The notes: generated by a model from the sequence alone, not told the origin. Positions 54,980-63,523 are shown, counted from the stretch's first letter. The stretch: 64,000 nt of DNA from Cupriavidus pauculus (GCF_008801835.1 NZ_VZOW01000004.1:1-64000), one strand, 5' to 3'. A program made the numbers and translations.

Positions 54980-55738
54980 TCAGATCACCCGGCCGTGGTC
55001 GCCGCGGGCCCAATAATTACTGTCCCTGAACGTCACGCGCAGGGAGTCCATCGACACAGGCGCGCCTTGTCCGCGGTTATATCGAGTGCCGCACCACAGA
55101 TCGCCGTGAAAGAGGTAGCTGTGCAGGAACGGGCCACCGATCCTGATCGCAAAGGGTTCCTGATGGGCGGGAATCGTGCGGAATCGTCGCCATGGCAGGG
55201 CATTCACGCGTGGCGGCCGGTTGTAGTGGATCGAGGCATAGATGTTCCACGCATTGCTCACGTCGAGCTGGCCCTGGAAGCCCAGGACAAAGAACGGCCG
55301 CCCCAGGCCTTTTGCCAGGTCCTGCGCGATGCTGCGGTTGATCGAATTCTCGAAGGACGGGCTTGGGTGTAGCGATTGGTACGACGGTGGGAAGGGTCTT
55401 CTTTCGCACGCAGCGCTGTATGAAGGCAGCGGGGCCGCGGGTTGCACGTGGTAGGCGGGCGGAGAGCCCTCGTGCTGGGCGACATATGGCGCGCCGGAAT
55501 TGCTGATCGCCAAAATCACCTGCTGCACGCGGCTCATGATTTGGCCCGGCACGGTGCGCCTGAGGAAGGCAGCAAGCTGGTGACCGTCAAGCACATTGCC
55601 GTTGATGCAGATATGGCCCGTTCCATAGTGATTGCGGGCGCCGGTCTCTGTGCCGATGATCAGCCACGTGAAATCAGGGTTGTCGACCGAATCGACCTTT
55701 ATGCAATAGGCATCAGGATAGGAAAAGACAATATCCAT
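54980..55738 (-). CDS. paralogue C of the uncharacterised family, with a PPxY-bearing Pro-rich insert
   Basis: A 252-residue protein closely similar in layout to paralogue B: IVFSYPDAYCIKV, WLIIGTE, GHICINGNVLDGHQLAAFL, the strand VQQVILAISNSGAP (71-84), a Pro-rich stretch (about 90-130) with PPAY (93-96) and PPSY (117-120), then SINRSIAQDLAKGLGRPFFV and the shared AWNIYASIHYN. It is tandem with B, 243 bases upstream on the minus strand. The C-terminal 80 residues differ from B. Start is the ATG occupying 55736-55738. No homologue with known function is evident to me. Confidence 0.7.
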   Translation of the reverse strand: MDIVFSYPDAYCIKVDSVDNPDFTWLIIGTETGARNHYGTGHICINGNVLDGHQLAAFLRRTVPGQIMSRVQQVILAISNSGAPYVAQHEGSPPAYHVQPAAPLPSYSAACERRPFPPSYQSLHPSPSFENSINRSIAQDLAKGLGRPFFVLGFQGQLDVSNAWNIYASIHYNRPPRVNALPWRRFRTIPAHQEPFAIRIGGPFLHSYLFHGDLWCGTRYNRGQGAPVSMDSLRVTFRDSNYWARGDHGRVI

Positions 55739-55744
55739 TAGAGT

Positions 55745-55829
55745 TTATATGAAATGAATAAAACAAATGAAGCAAGAAGCAGGCGATTCGACTTTGATGC
55801 GATAGGCATCGGCAAAAAATAATTCCCAT
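55745..55829 (-). pseudogene. decayed N-terminus of a fourth family member
   Basis: Read on the minus strand, ATG occupying 55827-55829 gives MGIIF; after a shift of frame the sequence continues ADAYRIKVES, matching the start of paralogue C (MDIVFSYPDAYCIKVDS). The frame then drifts into low-complexity residues and a stop at 55745-55747. About 5 bases appear to be missing between the two halves. It lies just upstream of paralogue C, so it is a tandem relic. Confidence 0.55.
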
Positions 55830-56031
55830 GGCGCGAAGGGATATCGCTTGGCCGACGACTTCGAAAGCAAACGGGGACGCTGGCGAATTGCAACCTGGCG
55901 CTTGACCGTGCGGGAGTGTGCACGACCGATGGGTGGCGCGTATTGATTGCGCTTCGCGAACGATGTGATTAGCGATACGGCGCTGCATGCGACAAGCGAC
56001 GAGCGTTGTGGTCAGGCGGCGGTCGGGGAAA

Positions 56032-56060
56032 TAAAAAAGCGAGGGGTGTCAGCCCTCGCT
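56032..56060 (-). terminator. rho-independent terminator of the lipoprotein gene
   Basis: AGCGAGGG (56038-56045) pairs with CCCTCGCT (56053-56060). On the minus strand the stem is followed by a T run (complement of AAAAAA at 56033-56038). Confidence 0.8.
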
Positions 56061-56102
56061 ATGCATTGTCCTGGTAGACGCCTGCCGCTGGCGTCGGAAT
56101 GC

Positions 56103-56492
56103 TTACTTGATGGCCGTACCGGGCTTGCAGTCTTGCACATACCCGGTGACGCGGCTTTTGCTCAGCATCGGCCGCCATTGGTCGGCGCTACGAATGTCCA
56201 CGTCGGTGCCTGGTGCCGCCGCGCGCAGCGCTATCAGGTAGGAATAGCCGGCGCTGGCCTGGTGACCGTAGCCGACGCGCACATCGACGCGGCCCGGTTC
56301 CGGATAGGCCTCGATTTCAGCGTCGTCGCCGAGCTTGCGCTTCAGGCACAGGACAAGATCTCCCACGCTGGCATCGGAGTGGATGCGCGTGGCGTCGCGC
56401 GATTCCAGATACTCGGGGTTGGCGCCGCTGGCGCAGGCGGCCAGCAATGGCGTGGCCACTGCCGCAATCAGCAAAAACCGCATTCCGGTCAT
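56103..56492 (-). CDS. small lipoprotein of unknown function
   Basis: A 129-residue protein with signal peptide and lipobox LAAC (C20) followed by ASGANPEYLE. The body has no domain I recognise; it contains a CLKRKL segment and a C-terminal QDCKPG that may form a disulfide. Start at the ATG occupying 56490-56492, with AGGAG upstream. A terminator follows at 56032-56060. Confidence 0.75.
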   Translation of the reverse strand: MTGMRFLLIAAVATPLLAACASGANPEYLESRDATRIHSDASVGDLVLCLKRKLGDDAEIEAYPEPGRVDVRVGYGHQASAGYSYLIALRAAAPGTDVDIRSADQWRPMLSKSRVTGYVQDCKPGTAIK

Positions 56493-56730
56493 TCAATCTC
56501 CTGTTGGTGGGTTCGAGGCGTCGAGACCCGCGATCGTGCCATGCGCGCATCGGCCGGTCAAAAACCGAGATCAAGCCTGATGCGTATCCGACCCTGCGTC
56601 GTCGGCCTCAGCAAAGAGCCAACCTCTGAGGCGTCCACGCGGCAAATCCTGATGGGTTCCCACCTGCGGGAATCCGCGCGCAAGCTCCCCAATGTGCGAT
56701 ATCGGTCCGGCCAACTTTGATCCTCGGCAA

Positions 56731-56777
56731 ATTATTACCCGGATATAATTGACGGCCAAATATTACCCGGGTAATAT
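56731..56777. promoter_or_regulatory. 18-base perfect palindrome plus a second half-conserved copy, probable operator
   Basis: ATATTACCCGGGTAATAT (56760-56777) is a perfect palindrome. A related sequence TATTACCCGGATATAAT lies at 56733-56749. Both precede the DUF2239 gene by 50-95 bases. Position and symmetry suggest an autoregulatory operator. Confidence 0.65.
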
Positions 56778-56827
56778 CGCGTCTTCGATCGAATCTCGAT
56801 CCCAACACGATCCCAACGGAGACCCAA

Positions 56828-57418
56828 ATGGAAGACGTGGAAAGCTGTACCGCCTTTGCTGGCGAGCGTCGCCTGGCCGCTGGCACGCCCGCGCAGGTGG
56901 CGCTGGCGGTGGCCGCCGCGCTGCGCGCAGACCCCAACCAATCGATTCTGGCCTTTGACGACCAGAGCGGCCGTCAGGTCGATTTCGACCTGCGCGGCAG
57001 CGACGCGGACATCGCCGCGCGGCTGTCCCCAGGCGCGGCCACCCCGGCGGCCGCCGACGACGCGCAGGGCAAGCGTGGACGCCCCAAGCTCGGCGTCGTG
57101 GCGCGCGAAGTCACGCTGCTGCCGCGCCACTGGGACTGGCTGGGCGACCAGCCGGGCGGCGCATCGGTGACGCTGCGCAAGCTGGTGGACGCCGCGCGCA
57201 AGGGGCACGGTGTCGATCTGGCTGCCGGTCGCGCCAAGGCCGCCGCCGACCGCTTCATGTCGACGATGCTGGGCAATCAACCCGGTTACGAGGAAGCGTC
57301 GCGCGCGCTGTACAACGGCAACCGCGACCAGTTTCTCGCCTTGTCGGCCGCCTGGCCCGCGGATTTGCGCGATCACGCGCGCCAGCTTGCCGCGCCCGCA
57401 TTTGGCGCCGACGCGTGA
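56828..57418 (+). CDS. DUF2239-family protein, possible ribbon-helix-helix regulator
   Basis: A 196-residue soluble protein similar to the DUF2239 family. The middle segment GKRGRPKLGVVAREVTLLPRHWDWLGDQPGGASVTLRK contains a basic GRPKLG stretch and a strand-helix-helix that looks like a DNA-binding fold. Two palindromes upstream would suit an autorepressor. Start at the ATG at 56828 after GGAGAC. The DipZ gene ends four bases after its stop, convergently. Confidence 0.75.
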   Translation: MEDVESCTAFAGERRLAAGTPAQVALAVAAALRADPNQSILAFDDQSGRQVDFDLRGSDADIAARLSPGAATPAAADDAQGKRGRPKLGVVAREVTLLPRHWDWLGDQPGGASVTLRKLVDAARKGHGVDLAAGRAKAAADRFMSTMLGNQPGYEEASRALYNGNRDQFLALSAAWPADLRDHARQLAAPAFGADA

Positions 57419-57421
57419 CGA

Positions 57422-59260
57422 TCAGCCAAACGTGAACGCGTAGGCCTGTGCGCCCGGATCCAGGAAGCGGATCTCGAACGTGTGTTCGCCCACGTCGCCC
57501 GCCTGCCTGACCAACTGATAGAGCCGCGTGGCGGTGATCGCGCCATTGCCGTTTGCGTCGATGTCCGCGCCGTGGCTGGCGCCGGGCGGCTTGCCGTCGA
57601 TCGTCACCACAAAGCGCACGGCGCGGCCATCGGCGGCTGGCCCGAGCACCAGATGCAGGTCGCGCGCCAGGAAGCGATAGGCGATGCCACCGCGGGCGCG
57701 GTCCAGCGTTGCCTGTTCCGCGCCCGCGGTCCATTGGCCCGTCAGCCCCCACTGGTTCAGACGCAGCGCGCCCACCGTGTAGTCGCGCGATTTGTCCTGG
57801 CGCAGCCCGCCCGGCGACGCAAAATTCTCGGCCTGCCGATAGCCGACGTAGGTCTCGCCTGATCCCACGTGCCGCAGGTCCGGCGCGGCTTGCGCACCGG
57901 GCGCGTCCGGGGTTACCACGTCGCGCGAGGCCGAAGGCTTGCCGGCTTCGGCCAACAATTGCTGGATCACGCGCTCGGAGTTGGCGTAGTCGCCTTCGCC
58001 AAACTGGTGGTGGCGGATATTGCCGCGCGCATCGACGAAATAGGCGGCCGGCCAGTAGTTGTTGTGGAAGGCGTTCCAAATCCGGTAATCGCTGTCCACG
58101 GCCACCGGGAACCCGATCTTGAAGTCGCCGATGGCGCGACGCACGTTGTCGGGGTTTTTCTCGAACGCGAATTCGGGCGTGTGCACGCCCAGCACAGTCA
58201 GGCCCTGATCCTTGTACTTGTCCGCCCATGCGCGCAGATACGGCAGTGTGCGGATGCAGTTGATGCACGAATACGTCCAGAAATAGACCAGCGTGACCTT
58301 GCCCTGCAGTTGATCGCGCGAAATCGGCGGCGAATTGAACCACTGCACCGCACCGTCCAGCGACGGCAGGCGGCCCTCCACCGGCAGGCGGCTGGCAAAG
58401 CCCGCGGTGGTGTCGTTGGCGGCCAGCAGCATCGCGGCCGGCCGCGCGGTTGCGGCGGCCAGCGCCGCCTGCTGCGGCGTATTGTCGATCGGGCCGGCCT
58501 CCTCGCTGGTGGTCAGGCTGGCGCTTTGCACTGCGCCCGGCCTGGGGTGGAAACGGTCGACCAGCGCCTGTTCCAGCCGTGCCGTGCCGCCGATCGACAA
58601 TTGCGCCAGCAGGCCGGTGTCGGCGCCCGCGGCAATCGCGGCCACGCCGCCCAGCACGCCTACGCCAAGCCCGCGCCGTAGCCATTCGCCGGCGCCCATC
58701 GACCGCTTCATCGCCGCAAACAGGCGCCCGCCAACGCCCAGCGCCGCCGCCAGTGATGTGGCCGCGCCGGCCGCATAGGCCGTCAGCAACAGCGAGCTTT
58801 GCACGCTCGCGCCTTGCAGTGCCGCCGTCGTCAACACGATGCCCAGGATCGGGCCGGCGCATGGCGCCCACAGCATGCCGGTGGCCACGCCCAGCAACAG
58901 CGACGCCCACGGCGATGCATCGGCCGACGCGCCGTTGCCGGCCAGCCGGTTGCCGAGTGCCACCACCGGGCGCGTCATCGCATGGGCCAGCCGCGGCACC
59001 AGCAGCGCCAGCCCGAATGCGGCCAGCAGCGCCAGCGCGGCATAGCGCCCGTACTGGTTGGCCGCAACCGCCCACGCGCCGCCCACCGACGCCAGCGTTG
59101 CCACGCCGGCAAACGTCAGCGCCATGCCGGCCAGCATGGGCAGCCGGCCGCGCACAAACGGCTGGCCGGTGCGCGCCAGCACAAACGGCAACACGGGCAG
59201 GATGCAGGGGCTGAGGATGGTGAGCGCGCCACCCAGGTAGGCAAGGATCAGCAGTGTCAT
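57422..59260 (-). CDS. dipZ: cytochrome c biogenesis/thiol-redox protein DipZ (CcdA-like membrane domain plus thioredoxin domain)
   Basis: A 612-residue fusion protein. The N-terminal 250 residues form a six-helix CcdA/DsbD-like electron-transfer domain with C19 in SPCILPVLPF and a second Cys in WAPCAGPILG. After a linker, a thioredoxin-like domain (about 310-450) carries CINC in YSCINCIRTLPYLR. A C-terminal domain of about 150 residues, rich in strands, is typical of DipZ proteins. It should pass cytosolic thiol electrons to the periplasm. Start at the ATG occupying 59258-59260. The symbol follows the family as I recall it. Confidence 0.85.
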   Translation of the reverse strand: MTLLILAYLGGALTILSPCILPVLPFVLARTGQPFVRGRLPMLAGMALTFAGVATLASVGGAWAVAANQYGRYAALALLAAFGLALLVPRLAHAMTRPVVALGNRLAGNGASADASPWASLLLGVATGMLWAPCAGPILGIVLTTAALQGASVQSSLLLTAYAAGAATSLAAALGVGGRLFAAMKRSMGAGEWLRRGLGVGVLGGVAAIAAGADTGLLAQLSIGGTARLEQALVDRFHPRPGAVQSASLTTSEEAGPIDNTPQQAALAAATARPAAMLLAANDTTAGFASRLPVEGRLPSLDGAVQWFNSPPISRDQLQGKVTLVYFWTYSCINCIRTLPYLRAWADKYKDQGLTVLGVHTPEFAFEKNPDNVRRAIGDFKIGFPVAVDSDYRIWNAFHNNYWPAAYFVDARGNIRHHQFGEGDYANSERVIQQLLAEAGKPSASRDVVTPDAPGAQAAPDLRHVGSGETYVGYRQAENFASPGGLRQDKSRDYTVGALRLNQWGLTGQWTAGAEQATLDRARGGIAYRFLARDLHLVLGPAADGRAVRFVVTIDGKPPGASHGADIDANGNGAITATRLYQLVRQAGDVGEHTFEIRFLDPGAQAYAFTFG

Positions 59261-59496
59261 GATCGGGGTCCTTTCGGCAGAGTCGGACCAACGGTTGGTC
59301 CGGCGTTTTGGCATGTCCCGATTTGGCGCCTGGCATCTACCTTGAATGTGTCGTCAATGCGGAAAGTTGTACCGCTTTGTGGGGCTCAGGCGTCCAGATA
59401 CATTGCGATACACGAAAGCCGACCGACGCCCATACAATCTCGCCAACAGACGCATTGCTCACATTCTCAAAAAATATTCTTCCAGGGGTGACATAG

Positions 59497-60240
59497 ATGG
59501 AATCGCATGTGGACCATGTCCTGATCGTGGACGACGACCGGGAAATCCGCGAACTGGTCTCGACCTACCTGACCAAAAACGGCCTGCGCGTGACCATGGC
59601 GCCCGATGGCCGCCAGATGCGCCAGTTCCTGGAAGCCAATGCTGTCGACCTGATCGTGCTGGACGTGATGCTGCCCGGCGACGACGGTCTGGTGCTGTGC
59701 CGCGAGCTGCGCGCGGGCAAGCACAAGGCCACGCCAATCCTGATGCTGACCGCGCGCGACGACGAGACCGACCGCATCATCGGCCTGGAAATGGGGGCCG
59801 ACGATTACCTGACCAAGCCATTTGCCGCGCGTGAGCTGTTGGCGCGCATCAAGGCCGTGCTGCGCCGCACGCGCATGCTGCCGCCCAACCTGCAGATCAC
59901 CGAGGCGGGGCAGATCCTCGCGTTTGGCACCTGGCAGCTCGACACTACCGCGCGCCACCTGATCGACAGCGAAGGCACCATCGTGGCGCTGAGCGGCGCC
60001 GAATACCGGCTGTTGCGCATGTTCGTCGATCATCCGCAACGCGTGCTCAATCGCGACCAACTGCTCAACCTCACTCAGGGCCGCGAAGCCGACATGTTCG
60101 AGCGCTCGGTCGATCTGCTGGTCAGCCGGCTGCGCCAGCGCCTGAACGACGATGCGCGCGAGCCGGCGTATATCAAGACCGTGCGCAGCGAGGGCTACGT
60201 GTTCTCGATGCCGGTGGAAATCAAGGAGGCGCGTCAGTGA
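59497..60240 (+). CDS. OmpR-family response regulator
   Basis: A 247-residue two-component regulator with an N-terminal receiver (acidic D12-D14, phospho-acceptor D56 in LIVLDVMLP, T-A-R-D, and K108-like lysine in YLTKPF) and a C-terminal OmpR winged helix ending KTVRSEGYVFSM. Start at the ATG at 59497 with AGGGG upstream. The stop overlaps the GTG start of its kinase by four bases. Confidence 0.93.
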   Translation: MESHVDHVLIVDDDREIRELVSTYLTKNGLRVTMAPDGRQMRQFLEANAVDLIVLDVMLPGDDGLVLCRELRAGKHKATPILMLTARDDETDRIIGLEMGADDYLTKPFAARELLARIKAVLRRTRMLPPNLQITEAGQILAFGTWQLDTTARHLIDSEGTIVALSGAEYRLLRMFVDHPQRVLNRDQLLNLTQGREADMFERSVDLLVSRLRQRLNDDAREPAYIKTVRSEGYVFSMPVEIKEARQ

Positions 60241-61538
60241 ATGCACGCCTTTGGCGCGGGCCGCGTACGCTGAGATCGCGCCTCTTCCTGATCCTGCTGA
60301 CGGGACTGATCGTTGCCCACCTGATGTCGTTTGCCGTGCTGTTTGGCGAGCGCTATGTTTCGGCGCGTCAGGTGATGCTCGGCACGCTGGAGACCGACGT
60401 GGCCACTTCGGTCGCCATCCTGGACCGGCTGCCTGCCGCGGAGCGTCCGCAGTGGTTGCCGCGCGTGAATCGCGGCAACTATCAATACATCCTCGGCCCG
60501 GGTTTGCGCGGCGTGCCCGAGATGACGCAGCGCGGCAAGGACATTGCCGATCGCATCATGGAGGCCACGGGCGGGCGTTTTGCGGTCACGGTCGAGTCGA
60601 TTCCGGGCGACGGCAAGCAGGTGCAGGCGCACCTGACGCTCAGCGACGGCAGCCCGCTGACCATCGACGTGCATCCGCGCATGACGCCGGTGGCGCAGTG
60701 GCTGCCCTATGTGCTGGTACTGCAACTGCTGCTGCTGATCGTGTGCTGCTGGTTCGCCGTGCGGCAATCGATCCGTCCGCTGGTGGCGCTGGCCGACGCC
60801 GCCGATGCCCTCAATCCCAACGCGAAGGCGGCCCCGCTGGACGAAAGCGGCCCCACCGAAGTGGCGCGCGCCGCGCGGGCGTTCAACGCGATGAGCGAGC
60901 GTATCGCGCACTTCGTGGCAGAGCGCGTGCAGATTCTTGCGGCGATTTCCCACGACCTGCAGACGCCGATCACGCGCATGAAGCTGCGCGCCGAGATGGC
61001 CGAGGATTCCGAGGAAAAGCGCAAGATGGTGAACGATCTGGCGGAAATCCAGACGCTGGTGCAGGAAGGGCTGGCGTATGCGCGGTCCACCAGCGGCGAG
61101 GGCGAAAAAGCGTCGCGTATCGATCTGGGATCGTTTGTGGAAAGCCTGGTCTACGACTATCAGGACACCGGCAAGAATGTGACGATCGAACAGAACGTGG
61201 GCGGCGCGATCGTGACGCGGCCGCACGCGCTGCGGCGCATCCTGACCAATCTGGTCGACAACGCGATCAAGTTTGGCGGCGCGGCCGAGGTCAGCGTGCG
61301 GCGCGAGCGCGACGCGGTGCTGATCGACGTGATGGATCGCGGTCCCGGCATTCCCGACGACAAGCTTGATGCGGTGCTGCAGCCGTTTGTGCGGCTGGAA
61401 GGGTCGCGTAGCCGCGAAACCGGCGGCACGGGGCTGGGCTTGGCCATTGCGCACCAGTTGTCGGTGGCGATCGGCGGATCGCTGAAGCTGCGCAATCGCG
61501 AAGGCGGCGGCCTGGCGGCGGAAATCCGCATCGGCTAG
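60237..61538 (+). CDS. sensor histidine kinase (EnvZ-like)
   Basis: A 433-residue inner-membrane kinase starting with GTG in a GTGA overlap. Transmembrane helices lie at about 15-37 and 155-174; the periplasmic part is about 115 residues. HAMP follows, then the H-box ISHDLQTPITRMK with H239, and ATP-binding motifs NLVDNAIKFGG, DRGPGIPDD and GTGLGLAI. The partner regulator is directly upstream. A strong terminator follows. Stimulus unknown; position suggests redox or envelope stress. Confidence 0.93.
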   Translation: MNARLWRGPRTLRSRLFLILLTGLIVAHLMSFAVLFGERYVSARQVMLGTLETDVATSVAILDRLPAAERPQWLPRVNRGNYQYILGPGLRGVPEMTQRGKDIADRIMEATGGRFAVTVESIPGDGKQVQAHLTLSDGSPLTIDVHPRMTPVAQWLPYVLVLQLLLLIVCCWFAVRQSIRPLVALADAADALNPNAKAAPLDESGPTEVARAARAFNAMSERIAHFVAERVQILAAISHDLQTPITRMKLRAEMAEDSEEKRKMVNDLAEIQTLVQEGLAYARSTSGEGEKASRIDLGSFVESLVYDYQDTGKNVTIEQNVGGAIVTRPHALRRILTNLVDNAIKFGGAAEVSVRRERDAVLIDVMDRGPGIPDDKLDAVLQPFVRLEGSRSRETGGTGLGLAIAHQLSVAIGGSLKLRNREGGGLAAEIRIG

Positions 61539-61579
61539 CCAGCTAACCACCCGCGCACCTTGAGCGCGTTTGTCTTCAT

Positions 61580-61614
61580 CGCGGCCGCGCCCTCAAAGGC
61601 GCGGCCGCGTCGTT
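61580..61614 (+). terminator. rho-independent terminator after the two-component operon
   Basis: CGCGGCCGCGCC (61580-61591) pairs perfectly with GGCGCGGCCGCG (61598-61609) around CTCAAA, followed by TCGTTTTC. Confidence 0.8.
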
Positions 61615-61753
61615 TTCGGCGTATTGCCTGGGCGCATCCCGCGCCATGTCCCCCATCGCCGCCTGGCATCCGGCCAGCCTTTCCGACGGTGCGCGCTGCG
61701 TCGGCCGCGCATTGCTTGGGCCTTTTTGTACGTCTTTGTATCAGCCCGCCGCT

Positions 61754-61807
61754 GCGATACGTGGCCTGACATAACCGCCCGAAATCCGCTACGGGCGCGA
61801 TACGTGG
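61754..61807 (+). repeat. 11-base direct repeat GCGATACGTGG upstream of the DPYxDGA protein
   Basis: GCGATACGTGG occurs at 61754-61764 and 61797-61807 (43-base period), in the 320-base gap between the terminator and the gene at 61935. Nothing else is recognised in that gap. The repeats may be regulator half-sites. Confidence 0.5.
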
Positions 61808-61934
61808 GGCGACTTAAATACGTTCCGTGGCAGCGCAACGCAACGACGAAAAGCCGGAGACGCCGCTTCTGCACAACCGTGAAGTACCGATTGCACATCG
61901 CAAACACTCAACGTTCAGATAAAGGAAGCCAATC

Positions 61935-62366
61935 ATGTCCAAGACCTTCACCCAACGCCTGGTTCTCGCCGTCGCCCTGGTTGCCGCCGCCGCTGGCGCG
62001 CAAGCCGCTGTGACCGGCGCCCGCGACCCGTACCTTGACGGCGCACGTGCCGTGCAAGGCGCGCGCGACGTTTTCAGCGACGGCGCACGCTCGGTGTCCG
62101 ATGCCCACGACCCGTACACCGACGGCGCACGCGGCGTGCAGGACCAGCGCAGCCCTTATTACGACGGCGCCCACGTGGTGGCCGGACTTGATCGCACAGG
62201 CGTATCGGCCCCGCCGGCCCGCGCTGTCGATCCGTACTACGACGGCGCGCGCAAGGTCGATCCGTATTACGACGGTGCGCGCACCTTGGCAGGCATGGAC
62301 CGCACCGGCGTTTCTGCCGATCCGGCCCGCAAGGTCGACCCCTATCTGGACGGCGCCTACGCCTGA
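61935..62366 (+). CDS. secreted protein with DPYxDGA repeats
   Basis: A 143-residue protein with a signal peptide (cleavage near AQAAV, residue 25). The mature part is built almost entirely of a repeat of the form D/S-P-Y-x-D-G-A-R/H, seen about seven times (DPYLDGAR, DPYTDGAR, SPYYDGAH, DPYYDGAR twice, DPYLDGAY, plus a VFSDGAR variant), with two copies of the longer DRTGVSAxPAR unit. No domain known to me matches. The repeats suggest calcium or surface binding, by analogy only. Start at the ATG at 61935 after AAAGGAAG. Confidence 0.78.
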   Translation: MSKTFTQRLVLAVALVAAAAGAQAAVTGARDPYLDGARAVQGARDVFSDGARSVSDAHDPYTDGARGVQDQRSPYYDGAHVVAGLDRTGVSAPPARAVDPYYDGARKVDPYYDGARTLAGMDRTGVSADPARKVDPYLDGAYA

Positions 62367-62423
62367 TCCCGCAGCATGTTCTTGAGCCCTTTTACCCAAA
62401 CCACTCGCAACAAGGAATTCATC

Positions 62424-62843
62424 ATGACCCGCATCGAAAAAGTGCTGTACACCGGCAAGGTCCACGTCACGTCCGGAGGCCGCGACGGCAAGGCGCATAG
62501 CGACGACGGCAGGCTCGACATCGCGCTGTCGTCGCCCGGCAGCAAGGGCCAGGGCACCAATCCCGAGCAGTTGCTGGCCGCCGGCTGGTCGGCGTGCTTC
62601 ATCGGCGCCATCGGCCTGGCTGCGGGCAAGCGCAAGATCCAGTTGCCTGCTGACCTGTCGGTGGATGCCGAGATCGACCTGGGCACGGCGGGCATCGAAT
62701 ACCTGCTGCAGGCGCGCCTGCGCGTGCACATCCCCGGCATCGAGCGCGACGTGGCGCAGGAGCTGGTGGATACCGCGCACCGCACTTGCCCGTATTCGAA
62801 AGCGCTGCACGGCAATATCCAGATCGAGACCGTGCTGGTCTGA
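62424..62843 (+). CDS. ohr: organic hydroperoxide resistance protein
   Basis: A 139-residue OsmC/Ohr-family thiol peroxidase that detoxifies organic peroxides. Catalytic C58 in SACFIG and resolving C122 in RTCPYSKA are at the spacing of Ohr, and R20 and E48 of the active site are present. Start at the ATG at 62424 after GGAATTC. No OhrR regulator is visible nearby. It follows the DPYxDGA gene by 57 bases and may be cotranscribed. Confidence 0.93.
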   Translation: MTRIEKVLYTGKVHVTSGGRDGKAHSDDGRLDIALSSPGSKGQGTNPEQLLAAGWSACFIGAIGLAAGKRKIQLPADLSVDAEIDLGTAGIEYLLQARLRVHIPGIERDVAQELVDTAHRTCPYSKALHGNIQIETVLV

Positions 62844-62921
62844 GCGGCTGCCACCGCATCGCCAGCAAGCCCCGATTGCCCCAATCGCTCGATTCAACAC
62901 AACGTCGTCACGCTCCCGATC

Positions 62922-63476
62922 ATGCGCAACCTCATTCGCGCCGTACTGGCCGCCGCCGGCATCGCGGCGATCTACACCTTCGGCACCGGTGCCATCGCTG
63001 AAAGTCCCAGGATGGGCGATCAGGGCGTGGCGCCGGAATTCGTCAACATCACGCAGTGGCTCAACAGCGAGCCGCTGACGATGCAGGGCCTGCGCGGCAA
63101 GGTGGTGCTGGTCGATTTCTGGACCTATGCGTGCGGCAACTGCGTCAATACCCTGCCATACGTCAAGCAGTGGTACGACAAATACAAGGATCAGGGACTG
63201 GTGGTGGTGGGCGTGCACACGCCGGAGTTTCCGTTCGAGAAATCGACCGCCAATGTGCAGGCCGCGCTCAAGCGCTTCGATATCCGCTATCCGGTGGCGC
63301 AGGACAACGCGTACGGCACATGGTCGGCGTATCGGAACCAGTATTGGCCGGCCACGTACCTGATCGACGCCGAGGGCCGCATCGTCTATCAGCACTATGG
63401 CGAAGGACGCTACAAGGAAACCGAGGCGGAGATTCAGAAGTTGCTGGCGCAGCGCAAGGCGGCTGGCGTGCAGTGA
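62922..63476 (+). CDS. TlpA-like thioredoxin-family protein
   Basis: A 184-residue protein with an N-terminal signal anchor (about 5-26) and a thioredoxin fold with C71-x2-C74 (YACGNCVNTLPY). Its sequence is strikingly like the thioredoxin domain of the DipZ at 57422: both share the DKYKDQGL-V-GVHTPEF and NQYWPA-Y-ID motifs. It may act as a stand-alone partner or paralogue. Start at the ATG at 62922. 78 bases after ohr. Confidence 0.88.
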   Translation: MRNLIRAVLAAAGIAAIYTFGTGAIAESPRMGDQGVAPEFVNITQWLNSEPLTMQGLRGKVVLVDFWTYACGNCVNTLPYVKQWYDKYKDQGLVVVGVHTPEFPFEKSTANVQAALKRFDIRYPVAQDNAYGTWSAYRNQYWPATYLIDAEGRIVYQHYGEGRYKETEAEIQKLLAQRKAAGVQ

Positions 63477-63523
63477 CAGGCTGGCGGCGCTGCGGCGCCG
63501 CCGCTTCCGCTCGCAGCGCGCGT

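Noticed and set aside
48196..55738. the segment between paralogues A and B as a composite transposon
   Set aside because: The paralogues are too diverged to act as terminal repeats, and no transposase or target duplication is seen.
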